Positions 1-6,825 of a stretch of 11,304 bases of DNA are shown one piece after another (the stretch's first letter is position 1; each line of letters opens with the position of its first letter). The position numbers and the translations under genes are program-made. A model generated the notes under the pieces. That model worked only from the letters and a program-made list of their open reading frames with translations, did not search any database and had not been told where the DNA came from. Source of the stretch: an uncultured Desulfobacterales bacterium (GTDB taxonomy: Bacteria; Desulfobacterota; Desulfobacteria; Desulfobacterales; JAFDCJ01); contig CALZJV010000459.1 of NCBI GenBank assembly GCA_945787595.1, positions 1 to 11,304 on the forward strand. The letters are read 5' to 3'.

Positions 1-1154
1 GGTCGTGTTGGCCGATTGGGCATAGATGGCTAAATAGCCTTTCCTGACCTTGGGAGCCGGTGGTTGCCAGGCCGTCCATCGACGTTGCAGCTCTTCATCT
101 GCAACGTGAAGGGTGAGTTTGGCATTGGGGATATCAACCTCGATTGCGTCGCCATCGGCCACCACCGCCAACGGTCCGCCGCCGGCAAACCGCCTGCTTC
201 ATCAAAGTCCACCATGAGATTTTTGCCGCTGCCCGAGGGGGCGATGTCACAAATCAGCGGGGTTTCTTTACTCGTGCGGTTGAATATTTCCAAGGGCACG
301 GACAGATCCAACTCCGCTGCGATGGCCGCCAGGTGAAGTACGCCGTTGGTGGAGCCCCCCGTGGCCATCAGGATGCGAATGGCATTTTTAAATGCTTTGA
401 AGGTCATAATGTCCGAAGGTTTGATCCCACTTTGGTGGAGTCGCACGACCTGACGGCCAGCCGCGAAAGCAAGGCGCATCAAGCGGGCGTCGGCTCCGGG
501 CGTCGTGGCGTTCCAGGGTAGCGACATACCTAAGGCCTCGGTGAGGCAGGCCATGGTATTGGCCGTACCCATCACCGGACAGGCGCCGTAACCGGGACAG
601 CCGCGATTTTGGATCTGGCAGTAATCCGCCTTGTCGAGAGCGCCCGCTTTGTAATCTGCAAAGTGACGTGGGGCGATATCCAACGGATCCACGTATTCGC
701 CTTTGTAACGGTTGAGCTGCATATACCCGCCGGTTACTACCACCGAAGGGAGGTCCAGGCGGGCCGCGGCCATGAGATGGGCGGGAATCACGTCGTCGCA
801 AACCGGGACGAAAACCAATCCGTCGAAGAGATTGGTCATGGCAACGGTTTCAATGTAACCGGCTACCAAATCCCGATGGGGCAGGTGGTAGTTGTCATGT
901 CCGGCCATACTGGTGCAGATGGAACTGATCACAAACTCCCGCGGCGTGCCGCCGGCAGCCCATATCCCCGCTTTGACCGACTGTGTAACACGATCCAGAT
1001 GAACGGATGCCGGGTTGACCTCTCCCCAACTGCTGACCACCCCGATCTGCGGTTTTTTGATGGCAGCTTCATCGTAGCCCACGCCGCTGGTCAGGGTTTG
1101 TCGTTCCACCATGGCATAATCCGGCAGATGGGCGTCTTGTTTTTCGATTTTCAT
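1..1154 (-). pseudogene. IlvD/Edd-family dehydratase, internally deleted and frameshifted; 3' end beyond the window
   Basis: The family dehydrates dihydroxy acids or sugar acids using an Fe-S cluster and Mg2+. Residues 1-325 read as a normal N-terminal part: PGH-like segment at 46-53 (VNPASVHL), Cys80, Cys119 in a CDD motif, LMAAARLDLPSV at 127-138, and GAC-x-VMGTANTMACL around Cys192. At about position 178-186 the frame passes from the conserved AGGLPA segment straight into the C-terminal GGPLAVVADGD segment, which is read in another frame and stays open to base 1. By comparison with full-length members, about 150-165 residues are missing between these points, and the original frame ends early at 30. 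The Cys arrangement resembles the clostridial/archaeal type of dihydroxy-acid dehydratase. Aspartate replaces the lysine of the usual CDK motif, so the substrate is uncertain. A GGAGG at 1167-1171 lies 12 bases before the ATG. The promoter and operator are listed separately. An assembly error at the junction is possible. Confidence 0.85.
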
Positions 1155-1389
1155 TTTAGAGTAATTCCTCCAATGTTTTTTGGTTATCCCTGGAGGATCC
1201 GATCCAAGACAACGGCGATAAACAAGATGTCAAACCGGTCTCCAGACCCACTCCCCAATCGATGCGTTGGATGATGTACAATATCTTGGCAACGGATCTT
1301 CGGTTTACCGTCTAAACTCTAATTTCCTCACTTTTGGTAGAGGATCTTCCTTTTAGCTGCGGTGACATTCCACTCCCGGCCCTAAGAAT

Positions 1390-1406
1390 CTGAATTGCAA
1401 TTTCAG
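1390..1406. promoter_or_regulatory. Imperfect dyad around AATTGCAATT
   Basis: CTGAA and TTCAG arms flank a perfect 10-base palindrome AATTGCAATT (1393-1402), with a one-base offset between the arms. It lies just downstream of the predicted start of the minus-strand transcript and of the TTTAACGTTAAA palindrome. It could be an auxiliary operator. No regulator is identified for it. Confidence 0.35.
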
Positions 1407-1417
1407 CAGACTCGAGA

Positions 1418-1429
1418 TTTAACGTTAAA
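1418..1429. promoter_or_regulatory. LacI-type operator, perfect palindrome TTTAACGTTAAA
   Basis: This is a perfect 12-base palindrome with a central CG, the usual form of sites bound by LacI/GalR-family repressors. It begins four bases downstream of the predicted -10 box of the minus-strand promoter, so it covers the expected transcription start, where a bound repressor would block initiation. The adjacent LacI-family gene is the natural candidate to bind it, but that gene is damaged, so the site may now be unoccupied or used by a paralogue. Confidence 0.6.
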
Positions 1430-1432
1430 GTT

Positions 1433-1461
1433 AATAAAATCCAAGTCGTTCAATTTGTCAA
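1433..1461 (-). promoter_or_regulatory. Sigma70-type promoter firing towards the dehydratase gene
   Basis: On the minus strand a perfect -35 TTGACA (1461-1456) is followed by 17 bases and TTTATT (1438-1433), which matches TATAAT at four of six positions. Transcription should start near 1426, inside the TTTAACGTTAAA palindrome. Confidence 0.55.
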
Positions 1462-1508
1462 GAAAAAATTAAACACCATCAAGAAAAATTTGTAACGTAA
1501 AAAACATT

Positions 1509-1527
1509 AGCGCCTTGAAAAGGCGTT
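1509..1527. terminator. Short GC hairpin in AT-rich DNA, terminator-like
   Basis: CGCCTT and AAGGCG (1511-1516 and 1520-1525) pair perfectly around a three-base loop, with two further outer pairs. TTTAAAAAAT follows on the plus strand, and a run of T occurs downstream on the minus strand. It lies between the two divergent promoters and would insulate them, but no gene is known to end here, so its role is uncertain. Confidence 0.35.
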
Positions 1528-1638
1528 TAAAAAATATTAATAAATATAATAATATAGATAAATTATGGATAGTTACCACAAACCCAGACAATATATCCAA
1601 ACAAAAATAGGAAAATATGTTGATAGCGTACTTTTTTC

Positions 1639-1667
1639 TTGACAAGTCCTGATGGTCCATTTATTAG
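1639..1667 (+). promoter_or_regulatory. Sigma70-type promoter of the lacI-family gene
   Basis: A perfect TTGACA (1639-1644) is followed by 17 bases and TATTAG (1662-1667), which matches the -10 consensus at four of six positions. It would give a leader of about 97 bases to the ATG at 1771. Since mtbB follows on the same strand, read-through from this promoter may also reach mtbB. Confidence 0.5.
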
Positions 1668-1743
1668 TGATTATATACTTTAACCTTTTAGTTGACCGAT
1701 TCGATTATTTATGCGCTGATGGCCAACACTAGGCTTGTTTATA

Positions 1744-1757
1744 TTTATTCGAATAAA
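1744..1757. promoter_or_regulatory. Perfect 14-base palindrome TTTATTCGAATAAA upstream of lacI start
   Basis: This palindrome has a central CG and ends 13 bases before the regulator's ATG. Position and symmetry fit an autoregulatory operator for a LacI-family protein. Its half-site differs from that of TTTAACGTTAAA at 1418, so the two need not bind the same protein. Confidence 0.45.
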
Positions 1758-1770
1758 AAATATCTTAACG

Positions 1771-2785
1771 ATGAATAATAAAGTAACCATAAAAGATATT
1801 GCGAAAATGGCCAGTGTATCCGCCACCGCAGTGTCGATGGCCTTAAATGATCGTCCAGGCGTCAGTGAAATAACTCGGCGGAAAATTTTTGCTAAAAGCC
1901 TGGTTAGCAACCGAAGCTACACCATCGGTTTGCTTGTCAACAATATCGCCGATCCGTTTTATCCCGAAATGGCCAAAGGCATAGAAGAAAGGGCGAATGC
2001 GTTGGGCTATAGTTTGCTATTGTGCAACACCAAACGCAGCTTAAAAGGTGAAAAAAGATCGTTGGATACTCTACGGGCAAAGGGAGTAGACGGCGTCATA
2101 CTCACCACGGTGACGGTTGATGACCCGAACATTAGGCCATTGATCGAAGAGCGATTCCCGTTTGTTTTGATCAATCGATTCTCCATGACCCCCGCGCTTG
2201 AGAACAAAATGGACTATGTCGTTCTGGACAACTACGCTTGCGGATACATTGGGGTCGAACACCTCTACCGCTTGGGGCATGATCGGACAGCTCTTATTAC
2301 CGGGGCGCTGAATACATCCACTGGAATGATGCGCACTAAAGGAGCCACCCAGGCGATGAAAGACTTTGGGATGGATTTGGATTCAAATTTGGTGGTGGAG
2401 TCTGGATATGTGCGTGAAAACGCATATACGGCCGCCGATAGGATTCTTGAGATGAGAAATCCGCCGACGGCATTTTTTGCCCAAGATGATTACATGGCTC
2501 TCGGTGTTCGAGAGGCGGTTTTGAAAAAAGGTCTGAAAATTCCCGAAGAGATTGCCCTCATGGGTGTCGACGACATTGAAATGGCCTCCCTCACCGGTGT
2601 GGATCTAACCTGTGGATCTAACCACAATCAGCCAGAAGAAATATGAAATGGGCGTCATGGGGGTGGAGATTCTGATCCATAAAATCGAAAAAAACGCTCC
2701 GCATATGGTGAGTAAGGTCGTTCTAGAAGCTGAACTCATCAAACGAAAGTCTTGTGGGTACCACCTGCAAGGATATATTCGATAG
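1771..2785 (+). pseudogene. LacI/GalR-family transcriptional regulator, damaged by deletion and frameshift
   Basis: The N-terminal helix-turn-helix is clear (TIKDIAKMASVSATAVSMAL, from residue 6). It is followed by a periplasmic-binding-protein-like core with YTIGLLVNNIADPFYPEMAKG, a GVDGVILTT segment and AFFAQDDYMALG. ATG 1771 is chosen because the family helix begins there; in-frame codons further upstream add nothing conserved. Two lesions are visible. Between RRKI and AKSLVSNRS about 13 residues are missing in frame, removing the last DNA-binding helix and the start of the hinge helix. Then a 13-bp tandem duplication at 2598-2623 shifts the frame and ends translation at 2644-2646. Removing one copy restores a reading frame through YEMGVMGVEIL to a stop at 2785, for about 333 residues. 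DNA binding and effector response are probably lost. It lies 52 bases before mtbB on the same strand. Confidence 0.85.
2598..2623 (+). repeat. Exact 13-bp tandem duplication that breaks the lacI-family frame
   Basis: TGTGGATCTAACC occurs at 2598-2610 and again at 2611-2623 without any mismatch. With one copy the frame continues as GVDLTTISQKKYE, a good match to the C-terminal part of LacI-family proteins; with two it stops within eight codons. A perfect repeat suggests a recent event, or a sequencing or assembly artefact. Confidence 0.9.
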
Positions 2786-2837
2786 GTTTCTTCTCGGAGA
2801 TAGTATCCAATGAATATAAATAGATATAGGAGATCAA

Positions 2838-4217
2838 ATGAAGAACTATTTTACCCGATTGGGCAACGGATTTTCAATCGAGATGACGGAAAAAGAGATA
2901 ATGACAGATCTTGTGGCGGGCAGTGAGGACGCCGCTGATCGTGGTAAGATTCCACCATTATCGGAGGATGAACTGAAATACCTTCTCGATATTTTTTGTT
3001 CACCCTATAAATTCGTCAGTGTGGAACCCGGCAATGAAGTGGTCCTTAGCTATGATGCCGGAACCCTGAAAATCAGGCGCGTTGGGGTTAACACCGATCG
3101 AATTCATGCCCTACAAATTTATGAAAAACTGCTTGGAGCAGATACGCTCGAGCTGGCCCACGTAGACTACAGCTTCAAACCGGTTAAGCCCATCGTAAGC
3201 TACGAGCAGACCGTGCTGGAGCAAGCACTGATGGACACTCACGCCCCTCTATTTTACGGGGCCATGCCAAACCTCGGTCTGTACAGCCAACCGGATGGCC
3301 CCTATCCCAATCCGTTTGAATTGATACCGTTGGGCAAAGTTAAAGAGGCTCAGCAGTCCTATGAATCGACAGTTCAGGCGGCGGTTAAAGATATCGTGTT
3401 TGTATCTAGCGCAATGATCGAATCCGGGGCCGACGGTATTAACCTCGACACAGTGGGAGCCGCAGGCGATGCGGATTTTCTGGCGTCCCTGCAAGCGGCA
3501 CAAATCCTGAAAGAGAAATACCCTGATATCTGCATCGAAATGGGGATGGCCGGTGAATTCATTCTGGGTCTGCACGGGGAACTGGAATATGACGGCGAGC
3601 AACTCGCCGGCATGTATGCCCACGACCAGGTGAGGATGGCCGAAAAGGCGGGGGTGACCATATACGGTCCGGTGGTAAACATCAAACCGAGCCGCTCTGT
3701 TGCCTGGAATTTGTCACGGGCCATCGCGTTTACAAAGGCCTGCTGCGAAGTCGCAAATATCCCGATTCATGCCAATATGGGTATGGGAGTCGGTGGTGTG
3801 CCCATGACCAACCACCCGCCCATCGACACCACCTCCCGAGCCTCCAAAGCCATGGTTGAGCTTTGTCGGCTAGATGGGTTGTAGGTGGGTGTCGGTGATC
3901 CTTTAGGCATGGCCATAACACATGCGATAGCCTCGGGCATGGGCGGAATGCGGACGGCCGGAGATCTGGTCGCCCGGATGCAAATGACCCGCGGCATGAA
4001 AAATCAGGAAGCCAAACAATATGTGGCCGACAAACTCAAGGTTTCAATTGCAGATTTAACGGACCCGGTGATCATGACTGAATTGCGCGAGGACTTGGAG
4101 ATCGGATCGATGACCCCGATGCCCGCGTGCCTGAAGGGATTTGAAACCAAGTTACGAATTGCGGAACTTTTGGACATTGAAATGAATTGTATAAAGCGTT
4201 TGAAGGCTAAAGGATAG
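2838..4217 (+). CDS. mtbB: Dimethylamine:corrinoid methyltransferase MtbB, with in-frame UAG (pyrrolysine)
   Basis: MtbB moves a methyl group from dimethylamine to the cobalt of its corrinoid protein MtbC, leaving methylamine, in the cytoplasm. The open frame of 348 codons ends in TAG at 3882-3884 and resumes at once for 110 more codons, giving 459 residues including pyrrolysine at 349. From memory, archaeal MtbB is about 467 residues with pyrrolysine near 356. Both sides of the TAG are family-like: MTNHPPIDTTSRASKAMVEL before it, VGVGDPLGMAITHAIASGM and RTAGDLVARMQM after it. AGGAGA (2828-2833) lies five bases before the ATG. No frame damage is seen elsewhere. mtbC, mtbA, ramA and the pyl genes are absent from the window. 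The gene also ends in TAG (4215-4217), which matches the expected family length. Bacterial pyrrolysine users are known, for example Desulfitobacterium, Acetohalobium and Bilophila. Confidence 0.93.
3882..3884 (+). other. In-frame TAG decoded as pyrrolysine (residue 349 of MtbB)
   Basis: The codon sits in the context DGL-TAG-VGVGDPLGM, the known pyrrolysine position of MtbB proteins, where the side chain is thought to activate the methylamine for transfer. Decoding needs tRNA-Pyl and pyrrolysyl-tRNA synthetase supplied from elsewhere in the genome. Without them the product would be a 348-residue fragment. Confidence 0.9.
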
Positions 4218-4229
4218 GTCTCTATCCTT
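4210..4229 (+). other. Perfect hairpin enclosing the terminal TAG of mtbB
   Basis: AAGGATAG (4210-4217) pairs with CTATCCTT (4222-4229) around a GTCT loop. The stop codon at 4215-4217 lies in the left arm. Because this gene must read one UAG as an amino acid and another as stop, a structure at the stop codon may matter for termination, or it may simply be part of the 3' end. Confidence 0.5.
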
Positions 4230-4237
4230 ACTAGTTT

Positions 4238-4268
4238 AGCTGATTGTCACAGACATAGACAATCAGCT
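4238..4268 (+). terminator. Perfect 11-bp hairpin after mtbB
   Basis: AGCTGATTGTC (4238-4248) pairs exactly with GACAATCAGCT (4258-4268) across a nine-base loop, followed by a pyrimidine-rich TCTCTTCC rather than a clean T run. It lies between the convergent ends of mtbB (4217) and the minus-strand gene (4293) and may serve both, though the T tract is weak in either direction. Confidence 0.6.
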
Positions 4269-4292
4269 TCTCTTCCGGCTTAAAAGCCTTCG

Positions 4293-4976
4293 TTAAGCCG
4301 TGACTTCTGCAAGCCGGTCAAAATAGCCATTCCATCCGCATAAAAGGCTTTCTTTAGATTCTTCGCTCGGCAAGAAATCATAGATTGGCATACCGGGATT
4401 TGTCGGTGGCAGCAATACATTAAGATCATCTATTTGAAACTGACCGACCGAAAGGCCACCTTCAACGCGCTTATGAGATACCAGTACCACCCAATAGGTG
4501 TGGTAGATGGCTCCGTCATTATCATATAAGCCATCAATGCTTTCATCCCACAGAGGCGTATCATCAAAATCAGGATGAACGGTAACAACCAACGCGAGAA
4601 TTCCTCCGTCGACCGGGCCAAAACCAACGGCATCAGGTCTGAGATCAGTCACGAAGACATAGGATAGAACCGGAGCACCGTCAAGCTGACCTTGGGCTTT
4701 CGGGACAAGACCACCGGCGGTACCTTCCACCAGTTGTTCAAATACCATTAAATCCATGTCGCTAATATAGCGCACGGTGGCTGACTTTATCTTTAAATCA
4801 TCCGATTGGAGTGTTGGGGTTGGTCGAATTCCGTTACCATCGGAACCAGTATTTGCATAAAGTATGATCATGAAAAAAACCAAAACAACCTGAAAATTTG
4901 AAAAGTGACATTTTGGGTGTATATTTAATTTTAATATGATATTCTCCTCTGACACTGCTGACCTCGCAGATTTCAT
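4293..4976 (-). CDS. Hypothetical exported protein
   Basis: I do not recognise this protein. With the ATG at 4976 it has 227 residues. A hydrophobic stretch (FQVVLVFFMIILYA, about residues 29-42) precedes an exported-looking, Asp- and Gly-rich domain with the segments VFVTDLRPDAVGFGPVDGG, VVTVHPDFDDTPLWDE and GLYDNDGAIYHTYWVVLVSHKR. That pattern fits a signal peptide or anchor plus a soluble beta-rich domain, but no family is assigned. The start is unsettled: no ribosome site precedes ATG 4976 or the TTG at 5003, whereas a strong GAGGAG (4949-4944) lies six bases before an in-frame ATA at 4937. Starting there would place the hydrophobic stretch directly after a short basic N-terminus, as in a signal peptide. 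It is divergent to the PP2C gene and shares that intergenic region. Confidence 0.65.
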   Translation of the reverse strand: MKSARSAVSEENIILKLNIHPKCHFSNFQVVLVFFMIILYANTGSDGNGIRPTPTLQSDDLKIKSATVRYISDMDLMVFEQLVEGTAGGLVPKAQGQLDGAPVLSYVFVTDLRPDAVGFGPVDGGILALVVTVHPDFDDTPLWDESIDGLYDNDGAIYHTYWVVLVSHKRVEGGLSVGQFQIDDLNVLLPPTNPGMPIYDFLPSEESKESLLCGWNGYFDRLAEVTA

Positions 4977-5029
4977 GAGAAAGAATTTCAAGAAACACGG
5001 CAAATCCTCAGAACAAACCTAAACGGATA

Positions 5030-5773
5030 ATGGATGAGTGCGACATGCCTCGCAGAAAATATGCCGGCAAGACAGATATCGGACTTCAACGTAAAAACAA
5101 CGAGGATGCATTCTTCTTTAGTCCTGATCAGCATTTCTGTCTTACCGCAGACGGTGTAGGGGGTGCTGCGGCAGGCGGACTTGCCAGCAAAATCTTTACT
5201 GAAAGCGCGATAGAAACGTTTAGCGACAATTCCACTCGATCCGGAAAAGAAACTAAACATCGCGTTCAAAAAGCCTTCCGACTGGCAAACGATAAAATTC
5301 TGAAGCATGTAACTCAGAATCCGGATCACAAAGGAATGAGTTGCACGGCAGAGCTTCTGGCGTTCTCTGATGAGGGATTTATTATCGGTCATATTGGAGA
5401 CAGCCGCACGTATTGTTTAAGAAATGGGCAGCTCAAACAGCTCACCCAGGACCACACCTTCGTACAGCTGCAGCTGGAAGCGGGATTACTAACCCGGGAC
5501 AAGATAAAACGGCATCCGTTGCGCAATGTCATCTTCCGCGCCCTTGGTCTGACAAAAGAGATTGAACTTGATCTATTGAATGGAAAAGCCTGCCCGGAGG
5601 ATCTGTTTCTCCAGTGTTCAGACGGTTTAACCGACATGGTGCCAGATGATCAAATTCGCGATATTTTGTGTTCCGGAATCGAAATCCATCGCAAGGTCGA
5701 AGAACTGATTGAGACGGCCAAATCGGCCGGCGGGAACGATAATATTACTGTCGTTTTGGCTGCCGTTTATTAA
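5030..5773 (+). CDS. PP2C-family Ser/Thr protein phosphatase (PrpC/Stp type)
   Basis: This is a cytoplasmic metal-dependent phosphatase that removes phosphate from Ser/Thr, typically opposing Hanks-type kinases. The 247 residues carry the family motifs in order: DIGLQRKNNEDAFF (16-29, with Asp26), TADGVGGAAAGGLAS (39-53, metal ligand Asp41), GHIGDSRTY (120-128, Asp124), LTQDHT (138-143), HPLRNVIFRALG (162-173), QCSDGLTDM (195-203, Asp198) and GGNDNITVVL (234-243, Asp237). All expected metal-binding aspartates are present and the length is normal for a single-domain bacterial enzyme, so it should be active. Start choice is open between ATG 5030 and ATG 5045 (MPRRKYAG); the latter has GATGAG in front of it. 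The FHA-cyclase gene follows 89 bases downstream, suggesting a common phospho-signalling unit. No kinase is in the window. Confidence 0.93.
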   Translation: MDECDMPRRKYAGKTDIGLQRKNNEDAFFFSPDQHFCLTADGVGGAAAGGLASKIFTESAIETFSDNSTRSGKETKHRVQKAFRLANDKILKHVTQNPDHKGMSCTAELLAFSDEGFIIGHIGDSRTYCLRNGQLKQLTQDHTFVQLQLEAGLLTRDKIKRHPLRNVIFRALGLTKEIELDLLNGKACPEDLFLQCSDGLTDMVPDDQIRDILCSGIEIHRKVEELIETAKSAGGNDNITVVLAAVY

Positions 5774-5862
5774 AAGCATATATTTTGTCCGCAAACAGGT
5801 TGATGTAAATTTCCTCTCATCCTGTGTCCGGTGATTGGAAGCTGAAAATCGAAGGCGAAATC

Positions 5863-6807
5863 ATGGCAAATCCATATTTGGAATGGGTTGATAAAGACCC
5901 GCAAACTCAGAGGATAGAAATTGTTGACAAGGTTTTTATCGGACGTAGCTGCAAGGGTGTAGACCCTCACAAAAGGATTCTGGTGCACCATGAACAGGTA
6001 TCCAGAGATCATGCGGTAATTCGTCGCGGTATAAAAAACCTTCAAATTACTGATATGAGTAAAAACGGTACCTGGATAAACGGAACACGAATGGCCGCCG
6101 GTTCATCCGGTTACCTTGTAGATGGGGATACCATTAGCCTGGGGGACTTCTCCTGTCAGGTGTATTACCCTGATGATTTTACCGCGGTTAAAGATAGGCC
6201 GGTATTCACTGATTACACGATGGTAACCCCGGCCGAGGTTGTGGTCACCAATCTTGTCGCTGATGTCAGAGAATTCACTACATTTTCACAGGCAAATGCG
6301 TCATCAGATGTCTATGCCCTGATGAAAGAAATTTTCGACACCTTCAGCACTATCATTACCAAATTCAAGGGAACCATTAAAGATTATGCCGGCGATGCAG
6401 TTTATGCCTTCTGGGATCACGATGTTGAACCGATAGCCACACAGGCCGCTCTGGCCTGTCAGGCCGCCATCGAGCAATCTCAGACAACGGAAAAAATACG
6501 GGCCAAATTATCCGGACAAAATATCGCAATTGATAATTTGCAGATGGGATGGGGTATTACAACTGGCAAGGTGACTCTGTCTCACTATGGCTCCCGGGCA
6601 GCCGATCTGGCTCTGGTCGGTGATTGTACGAATTTGGCCTTCCGCTTATCCAGTCTCGCGAACAAGGAACTCCTAGAAAAGATTGTTATCTGCTCACAAA
6701 CTGCAAAATTGGTCCAAAACCGGCTTTCGATAAAGGATCTGGGGAGTATCCCGATCAAAGGAAGGCAGGGCCAGGAACAAGTTTTCGCCTTGCGCCAACC
6801 CCGATAA
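5863..6807 (+). CDS. FHA domain plus class III adenylate/guanylate cyclase
   Basis: The 314-residue product has an N-terminal FHA domain (about 20-105) with GRS at 27-29, SRDHAVIRR at 47-55 and NGTWING at 68-74, the loops that bind phosphothreonine. The C-terminal cyclase domain (about 122-312) carries NLVADVREFT with metal ligand Asp134, KDYAGDAVYAFW with Asp178, and GDCTNLAFRL with Asn257 and Arg261, the usual transition-state residues. The metal-binding and transition-state residues are thus in place, and the protein should make a cyclic nucleotide; Lys173 before the second Asp leans towards ATP, but the base is not settled. No membrane segment is seen. ATG 5863 is chosen over an upstream GTG at 5824 because GAAGGCG precedes it and the FHA fold begins soon after. 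Likely control is by docking of a phosphorylated partner, reversed by the neighbouring PP2C phosphatase. The gap to that gene holds a bulged stem of ACAGG (5795-5799) with CCTGT (5821-5825). Confidence 0.92.
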   Translation: MANPYLEWVDKDPQTQRIEIVDKVFIGRSCKGVDPHKRILVHHEQVSRDHAVIRRGIKNLQITDMSKNGTWINGTRMAAGSSGYLVDGDTISLGDFSCQVYYPDDFTAVKDRPVFTDYTMVTPAEVVVTNLVADVREFTTFSQANASSDVYALMKEIFDTFSTIITKFKGTIKDYAGDAVYAFWDHDVEPIATQAALACQAAIEQSQTTEKIRAKLSGQNIAIDNLQMGWGITTGKVTLSHYGSRAADLALVGDCTNLAFRLSSLANKELLEKIVICSQTAKLVQNRLSIKDLGSIPIKGRQGQEQVFALRQPR

Positions 6808-6825
6808 TTCATTGCGTTTAAGATA

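Larger units (their letters stand above)
1155..1770. other. Divergent regulatory region between the dehydratase and lacI-family genes
   Basis: No credible gene is seen. The half next to the regulator (about 1430-1770) is clearly richer in A and T than its surroundings. It holds two divergent promoters with perfect -35 boxes, three palindromes and a hairpin, described below. If the minus-strand promoter is right, the dehydratase transcript has an unusually long leader of roughly 270 bases. I see no recognisable riboswitch in that leader and no tRNA. Confidence 0.7.

Noticed and set aside
609..1274. Plus-strand open frame across the dehydratase
   Set aside because: It is a shadow of the minus-strand IlvD/Edd coding sequence, which has clear family motifs.
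1155..1430. Cobalamin riboswitch or tRNA-Pyl gene in the long leader
   Set aside because: No B12-box-like motif, no cloverleaf and no anticodon stem with CUA could be made out by eye here or in 6808-7232.
1469..1660. Small hydrophobic minus-strand protein in the AT-rich intergenic region
   Set aside because: It overlaps the hairpin and lies beside the promoter elements, and its Phe/Ile/Leu-rich composition is what random AT-rich DNA gives; no ribosome site was found.
3882..3884. TAG as a simple nonsense mutation making mtbB a pseudogene
   Set aside because: The codon falls exactly at the known pyrrolysine position, the frame resumes without shift, and the rest of the gene shows no decay.
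3885..3960. PYLIS-like stem-loop downstream of the internal TAG
   Set aside because: Only short pairings (such as GCAT with ATGC near 3907-3929) are visible; a folding calculation would be needed, and MtbB genes are not known to require such an element.
3885..4217. Separate gene starting at GTG right after the TAG
   Set aside because: The segment is the conserved C-terminal part of MtbB, with no ribosome site of its own and no gap after the TAG.
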